A DNA stretch of 64,000 nucleotides from Chryseobacterium kimseyorum (GTDB lineage: Bacteria; Bacteroidota; Bacteroidia; Flavobacteriales; Weeksellaceae): the NCBI RefSeq assembly GCF_025971945.1, contig NZ_JAPDHW010000002.1, positions 1-64,000 on the forward strand, read 5' to 3'. Every line of letters starts with the position of its first letter. The first letter of the stretch is position 1. Shown here one piece after another: positions 55,491-63,970 of this stretch. The position numbers were made by a program, and so were the translations under genes. The notes under the pieces were generated by a model. It ran no database searches. It was not told the DNA's origin and saw nothing but the letters and a program-made list of their open reading frames with translations.

Positions 55491-56975
55491 ATGGAGACGA
55501 CTTACTTAATCATCGGATTTATTTCCGGTGGAATTCTTGGCGCTGTAATTTTATATTTTATCTTAAAATCTTCAACGGTTTCTAGAAATTCTTATGATGA
55601 ACTGAATCATTTGTTTATTAAAAATAATTCAGACCTTGAAAATGCAAATCTGAAAATCAATGAATTAAATTTAAATTCATTAAAAGAAAAAGAAATCTCT
55701 CTAAACCAGTCTGACTTACTCAATGATTTAAGAACTGAGTTTTCAAGAATATCTGCGGAAAACTTATCACTGGAAAATCATTTAAAAGAACAGAAACAGG
55801 CAAATGTTGAGCAGACCATCCAGATAAAAGATCTTCAGGACAAAAAACAGGAAGTTCTCGCTCTGAATTCTGAACTTTCAGCAATCAACAGCAGTATGAA
55901 AAATTCTCTTACCACGCAGAAAGAGGAGATTGCTAAAATTCAGGAGGAATCGAAACTTCAGTTTGAAAATCTGGCCAATAAAATATTAGAGGAGAAAACT
56001 GAAAAATTCACGTTATCCAACAAGCAAAATTTAGACACCCTTTTGAAACCTTTGGGGGAAAATTTAGAAAATTTCAAGAAAAGAGTTAATGAAGTGTATG
56101 AAAATGAAGCCCGCGAACGACATTCGTTAAACAGCACGATAAAACTGATGCTGGAACAGACCACAAAAGTTAGCCAGGAAGCCAACAATCTGGCAAATGC
56201 ATTAAAAGGACAGACAAAAACACAGGGAGAATGGGGAGAAATGATTCTGGAAAGAATTCTTGAAGACTCCGGACTGACGAAAGACCGGGAATATTTTAAA
56301 CAGCAGACAATTAAAAATGAAGACGGCGACAGTCTGCGTCCCGATTTCACTTTGAAACTTCCGGGAAACCAACTGGTCATTATCGATTCAAAAGTTTCTC
56401 TGAATGCTTATGAAAGAATGAATTCTTCTGAATCGGTTGAGGAAAAAGCCCAGCATACAATTCTCCATATTGCTTCGATGAAACGGCATATCGATGATTT
56501 AAGCAGAAAGAGATACGATCACATCAGCGAATCTCTGGATTTTACGATTATGTTTATTCCCATAGAACCGGCATTTCTAATTGCGGTTCAAAATGACCAG
56601 AATTTATGGAATTACGCTTACACCAGACATGTAATTATGGTAAGCCCGACTAATTTGATTGCATTTCTAAAACTAATTTCAGATTTGTGGAAACGGGATG
56701 ACCTCAGTCAAAATGCTTTAAAAATCTCTGAAGCAGGTGCAAGATTGTACGATAAGCTGGTTGGTTTTGTTGACAATTTAGAAAAAGTAGGCAAAAATAT
56801 TGATCTCGCACAGAAAACCTACAACGATGCCTTTGCACAACTGTATACCGGAAGAGGAAATCTTATCAAACGAGCTGAAGATCTAAAAAATATGGGACTG
56901 CAAAACAAGATCAACAAATCTCTGCCACAGAGCTTAACGGAGACTGCGGAAAACCAAATTGATCTCGCCGAATAA
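55491..56975 (+). CDS. rmuC: DNA recombination protein RmuC
   Basis: This 494-residue protein has an N-terminal membrane helix (about 4-25), a long coiled coil (about 40-180) and the RmuC nuclease-like domain (about 200-430) with GQTKTQGEWGEMILERIL, RPDFTLKLPGNQLVIIDSKVSL (restriction-nuclease-like Asp...Asp-x-Lys pattern) and MFIPIEPAFLIAV. RmuC limits inversions at short inverted repeats in E. coli. Confidence 0.95.
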   Translation: METTYLIIGFISGGILGAVILYFILKSSTVSRNSYDELNHLFIKNNSDLENANLKINELNLNSLKEKEISLNQSDLLNDLRTEFSRISAENLSLENHLKEQKQANVEQTIQIKDLQDKKQEVLALNSELSAINSSMKNSLTTQKEEIAKIQEESKLQFENLANKILEEKTEKFTLSNKQNLDTLLKPLGENLENFKKRVNEVYENEARERHSLNSTIKLMLEQTTKVSQEANNLANALKGQTKTQGEWGEMILERILEDSGLTKDREYFKQQTIKNEDGDSLRPDFTLKLPGNQLVIIDSKVSLNAYERMNSSESVEEKAQHTILHIASMKRHIDDLSRKRYDHISESLDFTIMFIPIEPAFLIAVQNDQNLWNYAYTRHVIMVSPTNLIAFLKLISDLWKRDDLSQNALKISEAGARLYDKLVGFVDNLEKVGKNIDLAQKTYNDAFAQLYTGRGNLIKRAEDLKNMGLQNKINKSLPQSLTETAENQIDLAE

Positions 56976-56996
56976 AACATTCTGCCAAATTTTCCA

Positions 56997-57004
56997 TAAT
57001 TTTG
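56997..57004 (+). promoter_or_regulatory. -7 element abutting the trmH-family start codon
   Basis: TAATTTTG matches TAnnTTTG and ends 4 bases before ATG 57009, in the 33-base gap after rmuC. No clear TTG partner is seen. Confidence 0.4.
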
Positions 57005-57008
57005 CGGA

Positions 57009-57776
57009 ATGCTAATCGAAAGTTTTCAAAACGAAAAAATAAAGAATATTACCAAACTTTTAACTGACAACCGGTTTAGAAAAAAATCCGGTGTTTTTGT
57101 GGTTGAAGGTCAGCAGGAGAACGAAAGAGCTCAGAAATATCAATTTGAAGCTACTGAATTTTTTGTGTGTAAAAGTATTTTCAAAGGTAAAGAGCCGAAA
57201 GAAAAAATTCATTATGTTTCTGAAAAGGTTTACGAAAAGATAGCATACCGTGGAAGTTCGGAAGGCATCATTGGCATTTATAAAGCCAAAGTATCAGAAC
57301 TTAACAGTTTTAAGCCTAAAGGTAATTCAACAGTAATTATTGTAGAAGGTGTTGAAAAACCCGGAAATTTGGGAGCAATTTTGAGAAGCTGTGAAGCCTT
57401 CGGCGTCGATGCGTTGATTGTTACGGATGCAAAAGCCGATTTTTACAATCCAAATGTTATCAGATCAAGCGTGGGATGTTTGTTTGGAATGGAAGTTTTC
57501 CAGTCTGAAAACCATGAGACACTTGATTTCCTGAATCATCATGACTTTAACATCTATACAACAATCATGGATGAAACTTCGGAGGATCTATATAAAAGAG
57601 ATTTCACACAGAAGTCTGCCGTTTTATTTGGAACAGAACACTCAGGATTAAGTGATTTTTGGTCAGGAAAAGGAAAAAATACCTTAATTCCTATGACAGG
57701 CAGTATCGACTCTCTAAACCTGAGCAATGCTGTTGCGATTACCTGTTATGAAGCGTTGAAGCAAAAGAAAAATTAA
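57009..57776 (+). CDS. TrmH/SpoU family RNA 2'-O-methyltransferase
   Basis: This 255-residue protein has a substrate-binding N-terminal domain (KKSGVFVVEGQQENERA) and the SPOUT knot: motif 1 VEKPGNLGAILRSCEAFG, motif 2 LFGTEHSGLSDFW and motif 3 IPMTGSIDSLNLSNAVAITCYE. It transfers a methyl group from SAM to a ribose 2'-OH in rRNA or tRNA. The exact target cannot be read from sequence. Confidence 0.94.
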   Translation: MLIESFQNEKIKNITKLLTDNRFRKKSGVFVVEGQQENERAQKYQFEATEFFVCKSIFKGKEPKEKIHYVSEKVYEKIAYRGSSEGIIGIYKAKVSELNSFKPKGNSTVIIVEGVEKPGNLGAILRSCEAFGVDALIVTDAKADFYNPNVIRSSVGCLFGMEVFQSENHETLDFLNHHDFNIYTTIMDETSEDLYKRDFTQKSAVLFGTEHSGLSDFWSGKGKNTLIPMTGSIDSLNLSNAVAITCYEALKQKKN

Positions 57777-57810
57777 AATAGTCTTTATCATATTGTTTAA
57801 ACATAAAAAA

Positions 57811-57833
57811 ACCGTTTCGCTGGGCGAAACGGT
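57811..57833. terminator. Bidirectional terminator
   Basis: A perfect 10-bp stem ACCGTTTCGC / GCGAAACGGT with a TGG loop lies between convergent genes ending at 57776 (+) and 57858 (-), with A and T runs on either side. Confidence 0.9.
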
Positions 57834-57857
57834 CTTTATTTTAGCGGTAGCTAGAAA

Positions 57858-58094
57858 TTATTTCTTAACTGCAGCTTTAGCTGAGTCAGACTTAACTTCA
57901 ACGCTATCTTTCTTAGCATCTGCAGCTACTTTAGTAGAATCGATAGTTGCGTTTTTTGTAGAATCGATATTGTTCTGAACTGAATCAGCGTTGTTTTCGA
58001 TTGAATCAGCTCCTTCAGTAGCAGTAGCTTCAGTTTTTTTACAAGCAACTAATGAGATTGCAGCGATAGCAGCTACGAATAATGACTTTTTCAT
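57858..58094 (-). CDS. Small low-complexity lipoprotein
   Basis: This 78-residue protein has lipobox ISLVAC (Cys18) followed by a mature part almost entirely of Ala, Asp, Ser, Lys, Thr, Glu and Val with recurring DS-x-x-N/K units (ADSIENNADSVQNNIDSTKNATIDSTK). It is probably an extended or helical surface chain. Similar short lipoproteins are common in Chryseobacterium; no function is known. Confidence 0.8.
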   Translation of the reverse strand: MKKSLFVAAIAAISLVACKKTEATATEGADSIENNADSVQNNIDSTKNATIDSTKVAADAKKDSVEVKSDSAKAAVKK

Positions 58095-58277
58095 AATAAA
58101 TTAAATTTAATTTGTTAATATTGTTTTTTAAATCTTTTTCTCTGTTCGGTTATTTGAACAAGACAAAGGTATAGCAGATAGAAAGTTTGTTTATGAAAAA
58201 TAATTGTAATACCTTTGTAAAACAGTTTTACAAATAAATAATACTGAAAATCAACACATTAATCATTTATCAAAAAA

Positions 58278-59456
58278 TTGACTGATTTAGATTTATTACA
58301 TTTTGAGCAGCTGAAGAAGGACGTTCAGGCTCAATATCTGAAAGAATATACCCCTTCTTATGATGATATATCTAAATGGAAGGGTATAGATATTATATAT
58401 TTCCAGGAAGATCTCCGAAAAAAGGCTAAAGGCAACATCAGTGAAAAGTCTTTTTATACTTATTTTAAAAATTCACCAGTAACCAAACTGCCGCGTATTG
58501 ATATGCTCACAATTCTGAGTATTTATGCAGGTTACACATCATGGTATGAATTTAAAAAGCAACATCTTTTTGCCGGTGAACTGCTGCAGGATGAGCAGGA
58601 TTTAGATGAAGATGATCGTAGAGAATTAGAAAAAACTATTTCAAGCGCATTAAACTTACCGAAATCTGAAAATCAGCCTGCAAAAACCGAAATTTCAACA
58701 CCTGAAAAAGCAGATTTACAAAATAACACTACTGAAAATCAAATCGTTGAACAAAAACCTTTGCCAGATAATGCAAAGGAAATCTTTGTTGAAAAATCAC
58801 CTAAAAAGAATTATCAGAGAACTGCCTGGATAGCAGCAACCTCAGTTTTTGTCGTTTTGCTGGGACTTCTGGGATTTAAGGATGAAATATTCGACAAAAC
58901 ATACACCTATTGCTTTACCGATGCTGACAGAAATCAGAAAGTACAGAGCACCATTGAAATAAAAGTGCTTAAGGAAAATGAATCTCCGCTTTTTTTCAGG
59001 ATAAAACCAGGCGAATGTTTTTATTATCAGACAAAAGATAAAAACATCAAAATGCAGATTAGCTCCACGATGTATGAAAATCTGGAAGTTAATCGTAATC
59101 TCGAAAATGCACCCGAGGAAGAAACGATAGAACTGAAACCTGATGATTATAAAATGGCAGTCTATTATTTCTCAACAAAGGATGTAAAAGGGGTCAATGC
59201 TGTGGAACAGTTCAATTTGGTGAGACAGAAACGTAAACAGTTGGAAAACCTGATCAGCAATGATGCTGTTATTACTCAGGTCTACGACAGCGACATTTAC
59301 GGATTGGAATCTCTCGACAAACAGGACTACATAACGCTTGTCACCACTCCAACGACATCATTGAAAAACCTCAACGTAATCGAAATGAGAAAAGACAAAA
59401 AAGGTAAAATCATCTCAATTAAATTTAAAATCTCAACCAATGAAAACAATCAATAA
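58278..59456 (+). CDS. HTH-like/transmembrane/periplasmic protein of unknown function
   Basis: The start is TTG 58278: an in-frame stop lies at 58260-58262 and the next Met codons come only after a conserved-looking N-terminal domain. The 392-residue protein has an N-terminal soluble domain (about 1-97) ending PRIDMLTILSIYAGYTSWYEFKKQ, resembling the small helical module found in many Bacteroidota regulators. A charged linker (98-178), one membrane helix (183-200) and a C-terminal outer domain follow. It overlaps the lipoprotein gene downstream by 17 bases. A transmembrane regulator or scaffold is possible. Confidence 0.75.
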   Translation: MTDLDLLHFEQLKKDVQAQYLKEYTPSYDDISKWKGIDIIYFQEDLRKKAKGNISEKSFYTYFKNSPVTKLPRIDMLTILSIYAGYTSWYEFKKQHLFAGELLQDEQDLDEDDRRELEKTISSALNLPKSENQPAKTEISTPEKADLQNNTTENQIVEQKPLPDNAKEIFVEKSPKKNYQRTAWIAATSVFVVLLGLLGFKDEIFDKTYTYCFTDADRNQKVQSTIEIKVLKENESPLFFRIKPGECFYYQTKDKNIKMQISSTMYENLEVNRNLENAPEEETIELKPDDYKMAVYYFSTKDVKGVNAVEQFNLVRQKRKQLENLISNDAVITQVYDSDIYGLESLDKQDYITLVTTPTTSLKNLNVIEMRKDKKGKIISIKFKISTNENNQ

Positions 59457-60018
59457 GATTTTATTTTTCTCCATATTAATAGGACTTGCAGTTATTTCCT
59501 GTGTAAAAAAAGAAGATTCTGCAGTAAGTGATCTTGAAAAATTAAGAAATACCAATAATCAAACTGTTCAGATGGACAGCACTCAGGCAATAAATGCGAT
59601 TACGCTTCAGAAAGTACAGGATGTTTTGGACCTTTCTACATTATACCTTTCGGGCGAGAAAAATACAGAAATAGATACAGCCATCTATTCCAAGATAGAA
59701 AAATACTTTCAGAAACCAGACAGTACAACCTTTAATGTACTATTTAAAGAACTTGAAAGCCTGCAGGTAAAGAAGGTAAAGGTTAACAACATCAATATCT
59801 ATCAGGAAATACAGAATAATGACACAATAGATTTAGCGAAATTCAATGTGGAATATTTTGACGGTAAAAACAAATCGATTGGGACATTTGAAAAAAATGC
59901 ACAGTACACTTTGGTCTCAAAGCCTGAAAAAACAAATAAAGAATTTAAATTTTACTTTGTCAACTTCTATCAGCAGCCGTCTAAAAAAGACAGCACATCA
60001 GCAGGTGTTACCAAATAG
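59440..60018 (+). CDS. Lipoprotein coupled to the transmembrane protein
   Basis: This 192-residue protein has a lipoprotein signal (AVISC, Cys21) and a mainly alpha/beta mature part; no family recognised. It begins 17 bases inside the preceding gene, so the two are translated together, and its last 16 codons overlap head-on with the cyclo-ligase gene end. The last dozen residues are low complexity (QPSKKDSTSAGVTK), which would make such an overlap tolerable. Confidence 0.78.
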   Translation: MKTINKILFFSILIGLAVISCVKKEDSAVSDLEKLRNTNNQTVQMDSTQAINAITLQKVQDVLDLSTLYLSGEKNTEIDTAIYSKIEKYFQKPDSTTFNVLFKELESLQVKKVKVNNINIYQEIQNNDTIDLAKFNVEYFDGKNKSIGTFEKNAQYTLVSKPEKTNKEFKFYFVNFYQQPSKKDSTSAGVTK

Positions 60019-60542
60019 TCTAACGGAATATCATTTTCCCAAACATCATCAATCATATCATCGGGGTCAAAATAATTGACTCCGATTTTTTTTGAATCTT
60101 TTGAGACCGTTTCAAAGAAAGCATCGTAAAAACCTTTTCCATAGCCTACTCTATTCCCTTTTTTGTCACAATATAAAAGCGGTGTAATGATATAGTCAAA
60201 ATCAACAATTTTTGAATCTTCGTTTGAAACCGGTTCTGAGATTCCCCAACTGCCAGCTTCGAACTTTGTATCAGAAAAAATCTCAACTGCAATCAATTTT
60301 GTCTCAACGATTTTAGGGACAAAGACCCTGACATTTCTACTTAAAAAATAAGTGACAAAAATATCCGTTCGGATTTCATTAAATTTTTCAATCGGAATAA
60401 AAACATGAACTTTCTGTTCCGGCAAAGGCTTAAAGTAATTGACAAAGTTCTCAAAAATCCTGTCAGACAATGCCAAAACCTCATCCTGCGATAAGGCTTT
60501 TCTTTTCTCAAGATATAATTTTCTGAGTTCTGCTTTTTTCAT
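59970..60542 (-). CDS. 5-formyltetrahydrofolate cyclo-ligase
   Basis: Choosing ATG 60542 gives 190 residues starting MKKAELRKLYLEKRKALS, the family start; the extra 16 residues from 60590 are not family-like. It converts 5-formyl-THF to 5,10-methenyl-THF using ATP. Motifs: PIEKFNEIRTD, EAGSWGISEP and the nucleotide-binding GNRVGYGKGFYDAFF. Its 3' end overlaps the convergent lipoprotein gene by 49 bases. Confidence 0.94.
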   Translation of the reverse strand: MKKAELRKLYLEKRKALSQDEVLALSDRIFENFVNYFKPLPEQKVHVFIPIEKFNEIRTDIFVTYFLSRNVRVFVPKIVETKLIAVEIFSDTKFEAGSWGISEPVSNEDSKIVDFDYIITPLLYCDKKGNRVGYGKGFYDAFFETVSKDSKKIGVNYFDPDDMIDDVWENDIPLDYLVTPADVLSFLDGC

Positions 60543-60545
60543 TCT

Positions 60546-60571
60546 CAAATGTATAAAAAATAGTATTGCAA
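60546..60571 (-). promoter_or_regulatory. Promoter abutting the cyclo-ligase start codon
   Basis: On the minus strand TACATTTG (60546-60553) ends 3 bases before ATG 60542. TTG (60569-60571) lies 15 bases upstream, shorter than the usual spacing. Confidence 0.4.
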
Positions 60572-60691
60572 CATCGACTTCGATTACCATTTCATGGAGA
60601 AACTAATCTAATAAAATGCTGATTATTGTACAGACTGCTTTTAAGTCAAACGATATCCTACGATGTGATCCAATATTCCCAGCAAAAAAAA

Positions 60692-60716
60692 AGTTGCATT
60701 CTGAAAGAATGCAACT
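60692..60716 (-). terminator. Terminator of trhO
   Basis: A perfect 10-bp stem (60692-60701 with 60707-60716) with a 5-base loop is followed on the minus strand by nine T residues. Confidence 0.9.
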
Positions 60717-60738
60717 CGTATAGTATCGATACGTAAAA

Positions 60739-62094
60739 TTATCCTAAAATTTTATAGATTTTATCGGACAGACGCACCCTGAAAGGAAGCTCAAAGGTAA
60801 CTTGATCGCCCATTGTAGCCGTTTCACAAGAGCTTCCGTTCACATGTAATTCAGTAATTTCAATCTCCTGATCACCGGTGGTTGGACCTGATATCAAAAC
60901 TTTGTCGCCAACTGACAGCTCTCCATTCTCAATTAAAAACTGTGCAATTTTAGATTTAGTGTAATAATGTTCCGCTTTGCCAATTAAAGTTTTTTTAACT
61001 GCAATTTTCTGTCTGATATTTGTCGATTCAACCTTTGCTAAAGGTTTGTCCGGTAGATCTCCAGAGTTCTTAAAGGTCAGAGCATCAGATTTTCCTTTTC
61101 TGAATACTTTATTTCCGACCTGTAACCCTTTTCTTAATCTTAACTGTTCAGCCGCCGGCAGATGTGTAATTTCCAGGCATTCTGTAGAACAGCAGTTTTC
61201 CATCGCCGATTTACAGTCATCGCACTGAATAAACAGTAAATGACATGCGTCATTGGCACAGTTGGTATGGTTGTCACAAGGCTTGCCACATTGGTGGCAC
61301 TGCGCGATAATATCATCAGTAATTCTTTCGCCCAAACGGTGATCAAATACAAAGTTTTTTCCGATGAATTTACTTTCAATATTTTCCTCCTTAATTTGAC
61401 GGGTATATTCAATTATGCCGCCCTCTAACTGGAAGACATTTTTAAAGCCCTGATGTTTAAAATAAGCACTGGCTTTTTCACAACGGATTCCACCTGTACA
61501 GTACATAAGTAGATTTTTATCTTCTTTGAAATCCTGTAACTGCTCGTTGATAATCGGTAAACTTTCTCTGAAAGTTTCTACATCAGGAGTAATAGCACCT
61601 TCAAAATGACCCACTTCACTTTCATAATGATTTCTGAAATCTACAACAATAGTGTTCGGATCTTCAAGTAAGTTATTGAATTCCTGCGCTTTCAGGTGAA
61701 CTCCTTTATTGGTCACATCAAAAGTTTCGTCATTCAGGCCGTCGGCAACAATTTTATTTCTAACTTTTATCGTCAGCTTAAGAAATGAATGATCATCCTG
61801 CTCAACTGCTACATTGAGACGAATTCCTTTCATAAAATCATAAGCTTCTAACGTCTCACGAAAGTCTTCCAAGTGATCAGCCGGAATACTCATTTGCGCA
61901 TTAATACCTTCATGGGCAACATAAATACGACCCAGTGCATCAAGTGCATTCCAGGCTATAAATAATTCGTCGCGAAACTTTTTGGGATCTGAAAGATGGG
62001 TATACGCATAGAAAGACAAAGTAAGACGTTGCTTACCGGCTTCATCAATAAGCTGAGCTCTTTCTTCTGCGCTTAAGGTGTTATACAGTTGCAT
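60739..62094 (-). CDS. trhO: tRNA uridine(34) hydroxylase TrhO with extra C-terminal beta-barrel domain
   Basis: TrhO makes 5-hydroxyuridine at tRNA position 34 using O2. The 451-residue protein has the N-terminal UPF0176 domain (about 20-125; RIYVAHEGINAQMSI), a rhodanese domain with active Cys199 in YCTGGIRCEKAS, and a cysteine cluster (266-306; CHQCGKPC, CANDAC, CDDCKS, CCSTEC) likely binding zinc. About 80 further residues (368-450) resemble an EF-Tu domain-2/U32-peptidase C-terminal barrel (IGKAEHYYTKSKIAQF, GELSVGDKVLISGPTTG, VRLSDKIYKIL). Typical TrhO is about 320-350 residues. Confidence 0.93.
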   Translation of the reverse strand: MQLYNTLSAEERAQLIDEAGKQRLTLSFYAYTHLSDPKKFRDELFIAWNALDALGRIYVAHEGINAQMSIPADHLEDFRETLEAYDFMKGIRLNVAVEQDDHSFLKLTIKVRNKIVADGLNDETFDVTNKGVHLKAQEFNNLLEDPNTIVVDFRNHYESEVGHFEGAITPDVETFRESLPIINEQLQDFKEDKNLLMYCTGGIRCEKASAYFKHQGFKNVFQLEGGIIEYTRQIKEENIESKFIGKNFVFDHRLGERITDDIIAQCHQCGKPCDNHTNCANDACHLLFIQCDDCKSAMENCCSTECLEITHLPAAEQLRLRKGLQVGNKVFRKGKSDALTFKNSGDLPDKPLAKVESTNIRQKIAVKKTLIGKAEHYYTKSKIAQFLIENGELSVGDKVLISGPTTGDQEIEITELHVNGSSCETATMGDQVTFELPFRVRLSDKIYKILG

Positions 62095-62128
62095 GCTATA
62101 AACGTTTTAAGTGAGAAAAATAATTTTG

Positions 62129-62160
62129 CAAAGATAATATTTTTTTCAAATAGCGTACAA
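62129..62160 (-). promoter_or_regulatory. Promoter of trhO
   Basis: The minus strand shows TTG (62158-62160), 21 bases, then TATCTTTG (62129-62136). The ATG is 34 bases further. Confidence 0.6.
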
Positions 62161-62308
62161 TTGTGACAATTGAAAGTCTACTGCTGGAAAAAATGTCACA
62201 ATTTCTTTTAATTAAATCTTAAGCTTTGTTAAGAAACATTTTAACAATTATGACTTAATGCATAAAATCGAAGTATTCTCGTTAAATTTTAGTTAAAAGT
62301 GAAACACA

Positions 62309-62344
62309 GCATACTAATTGCATACTAATTAAGCATTAAATTTG
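62309..62344 (+). promoter_or_regulatory. HtrA promoter with perfect 11-bp tandem repeat
   Basis: GCATACTAATT occurs twice in direct succession (62309-62319 and 62320-62330), a one-turn period. TTG (62318-62320) spans the repeat junction and TAAATTTG (62337-62344) follows after 16 bases. The repeats cover the -33 region, so they are a candidate regulator site. Confidence 0.5.
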
Positions 62345-62384
62345 TGTTTAATAATAGTATAAATAAAACAAAGACAGATAAACA

Positions 62385-63917
62385 ATGAAGAGTACTTTAA
62401 AAAAACTTTTACCATTTGCCGTTGTAGGAGTAATCTCAGGAGCTACTACCGTCGGCGTACAACAATATTTAGGTCACGATGCTAATACTGCAGACCAATC
62501 TTATTTTACATCATCAAAAAATGCATCTTTTGTAGGAATGAATACCGGAGCTGTAGGTGATGATTTTGTAAAAGCAGCTAAAACCACAGTTCCGGCTGTA
62601 GTAACGATCAAAAATTACCAGACAAGAACCTCAAACAGAGCATCTGATCAGGATCTTTTTGATTATTTCTTTGGCGATCCGTTCGGAGGAAGGGGCGGCC
62701 AGCAGAAACAGAGACAACAGCAGCAAGCTCCGGACAGCATGCCGTCAGGAATGGGTTCCGGTGTCATTATATCAGCTGATGGATACATTATCTCAAACAA
62801 TCACGTGGTTGCAGGTGCTAATAAACTTGAGGTTGTATTAAGCAATAAGAAATCTTACATCGCAACTTTAGTAGGTACAGATCCCAATACTGATATTTCA
62901 CTTCTGAAAATTGAAGAAAAGGGTCTTCCATTTTTAAACTTTGCCAATTCTGATAATATTGATGTGGGACAATGGGTTCTTGCAGTGGGTAATCCACTAG
63001 GGTTAAATTCTACGGTAACTGCCGGTATTATTTCAGCAAAAGGCAGAGGAATCGGAATTTTAGGCGGACAAGGGAAAGCGACTAATCCAATAGAAAGTTT
63101 TATTCAGACGGATGCAGCTATTAACCCTGGAAACTCAGGAGGTGCATTGGTGAATGTAAATGGAGATTTAATCGGAATTAATTCAGCCATTTCTTCTACT
63201 ACAGGATATTATCAGGGTTACGGCTTTGCAGTGCCTGCAAACTTAGCAAGAAAGATAGTTGAAGATATCAAGAAATTCGGAATTGTACAGAGAGGCTTCC
63301 TTGGAGTAAACTCTTTAGACCTTTCAGACCAACAGCAGGTTACAGGGTATAACCAACAGGAAAAAGCTAATCTGAAAGTAGGTTCTGGTGTATATGTAAG
63401 AGGATTCTCCCCAAGCAGTGGCGCTCAGGATGCAGGATTAAAAGCTGGTGATGTTATTGTAAAAGTTGATGAAATGGCTATTACCGACTTTGCCGATCTA
63501 TCAATTTCAATTGGAAGCAAGCGTCCTGGTGATAAGGTACAGGTTACGTATCTGAGAAACGGTAAAGAAAATGTTGCAACAGTAACACTGAAAGATCAAA
63601 ATGGAGGTACCAGCGCTAGATCAAAAGCAGACTTAAGTGTTACAGAAAAGATCGGTGCTAATTTTGAGCCTTTAAACGACCGTTTTAAAACCGAATACGG
63701 ACTGAACAGTGGCGTGGTTACCAAGAATGTAACAGAAGGCAGTGAGATGGCTAAGATTGGTATCGTTGATGACTATATTGTCATCGAGATCAATGGGAAA
63801 CCTGTGAATTCTCAAAAAGACGTAGAAAAGATATTAGAAAAATACCAAGGAAATGTACAGGTGAAATTTGTAGATTACTCTGGCAGAATTTATACCAAAG
63901 GTTTTAAAATGCCATAA
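62385..63917 (+). CDS. DegP/HtrA-type serine protease with two PDZ domains
   Basis: This 510-residue protein has an N-terminal signal/anchor helix (about 9-22). The trypsin-like protease domain (60-270) has triad His140 (SNNHVV), Asp170 (NTDISLL) and Ser251 (NPGNSGGAL). A Gln/Arg-rich LA-loop insert is at 100-120. Two PDZ domains follow (about 290-395, with a substrate-groove-like RGFLGV, and 415-510). Do-family proteases degrade or refold damaged periplasmic proteins. Monocistronic. Confidence 0.96.
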   Translation: MKSTLKKLLPFAVVGVISGATTVGVQQYLGHDANTADQSYFTSSKNASFVGMNTGAVGDDFVKAAKTTVPAVVTIKNYQTRTSNRASDQDLFDYFFGDPFGGRGGQQKQRQQQQAPDSMPSGMGSGVIISADGYIISNNHVVAGANKLEVVLSNKKSYIATLVGTDPNTDISLLKIEEKGLPFLNFANSDNIDVGQWVLAVGNPLGLNSTVTAGIISAKGRGIGILGGQGKATNPIESFIQTDAAINPGNSGGALVNVNGDLIGINSAISSTTGYYQGYGFAVPANLARKIVEDIKKFGIVQRGFLGVNSLDLSDQQQVTGYNQQEKANLKVGSGVYVRGFSPSSGAQDAGLKAGDVIVKVDEMAITDFADLSISIGSKRPGDKVQVTYLRNGKENVATVTLKDQNGGTSARSKADLSVTEKIGANFEPLNDRFKTEYGLNSGVVTKNVTEGSEMAKIGIVDDYIVIEINGKPVNSQKDVEKILEKYQGNVQVKFVDYSGRIYTKGFKMP

Positions 63918-63936
63918 CAATAAATGCAGTAAAAAT

Positions 63937-63970
63937 AAAACCCGCGGCAGTCTAAGACTGTCGCGGGTTT
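63937..63970 (+). terminator. Terminator of the HtrA gene
   Basis: A long stem (AAAACCCGCG, one mismatch, CAGTC paired with GACTG, CGCGGGTTTT) with a short TAA loop precedes a T run. The remaining 30 bases of the window hold nothing further. Confidence 0.93.
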
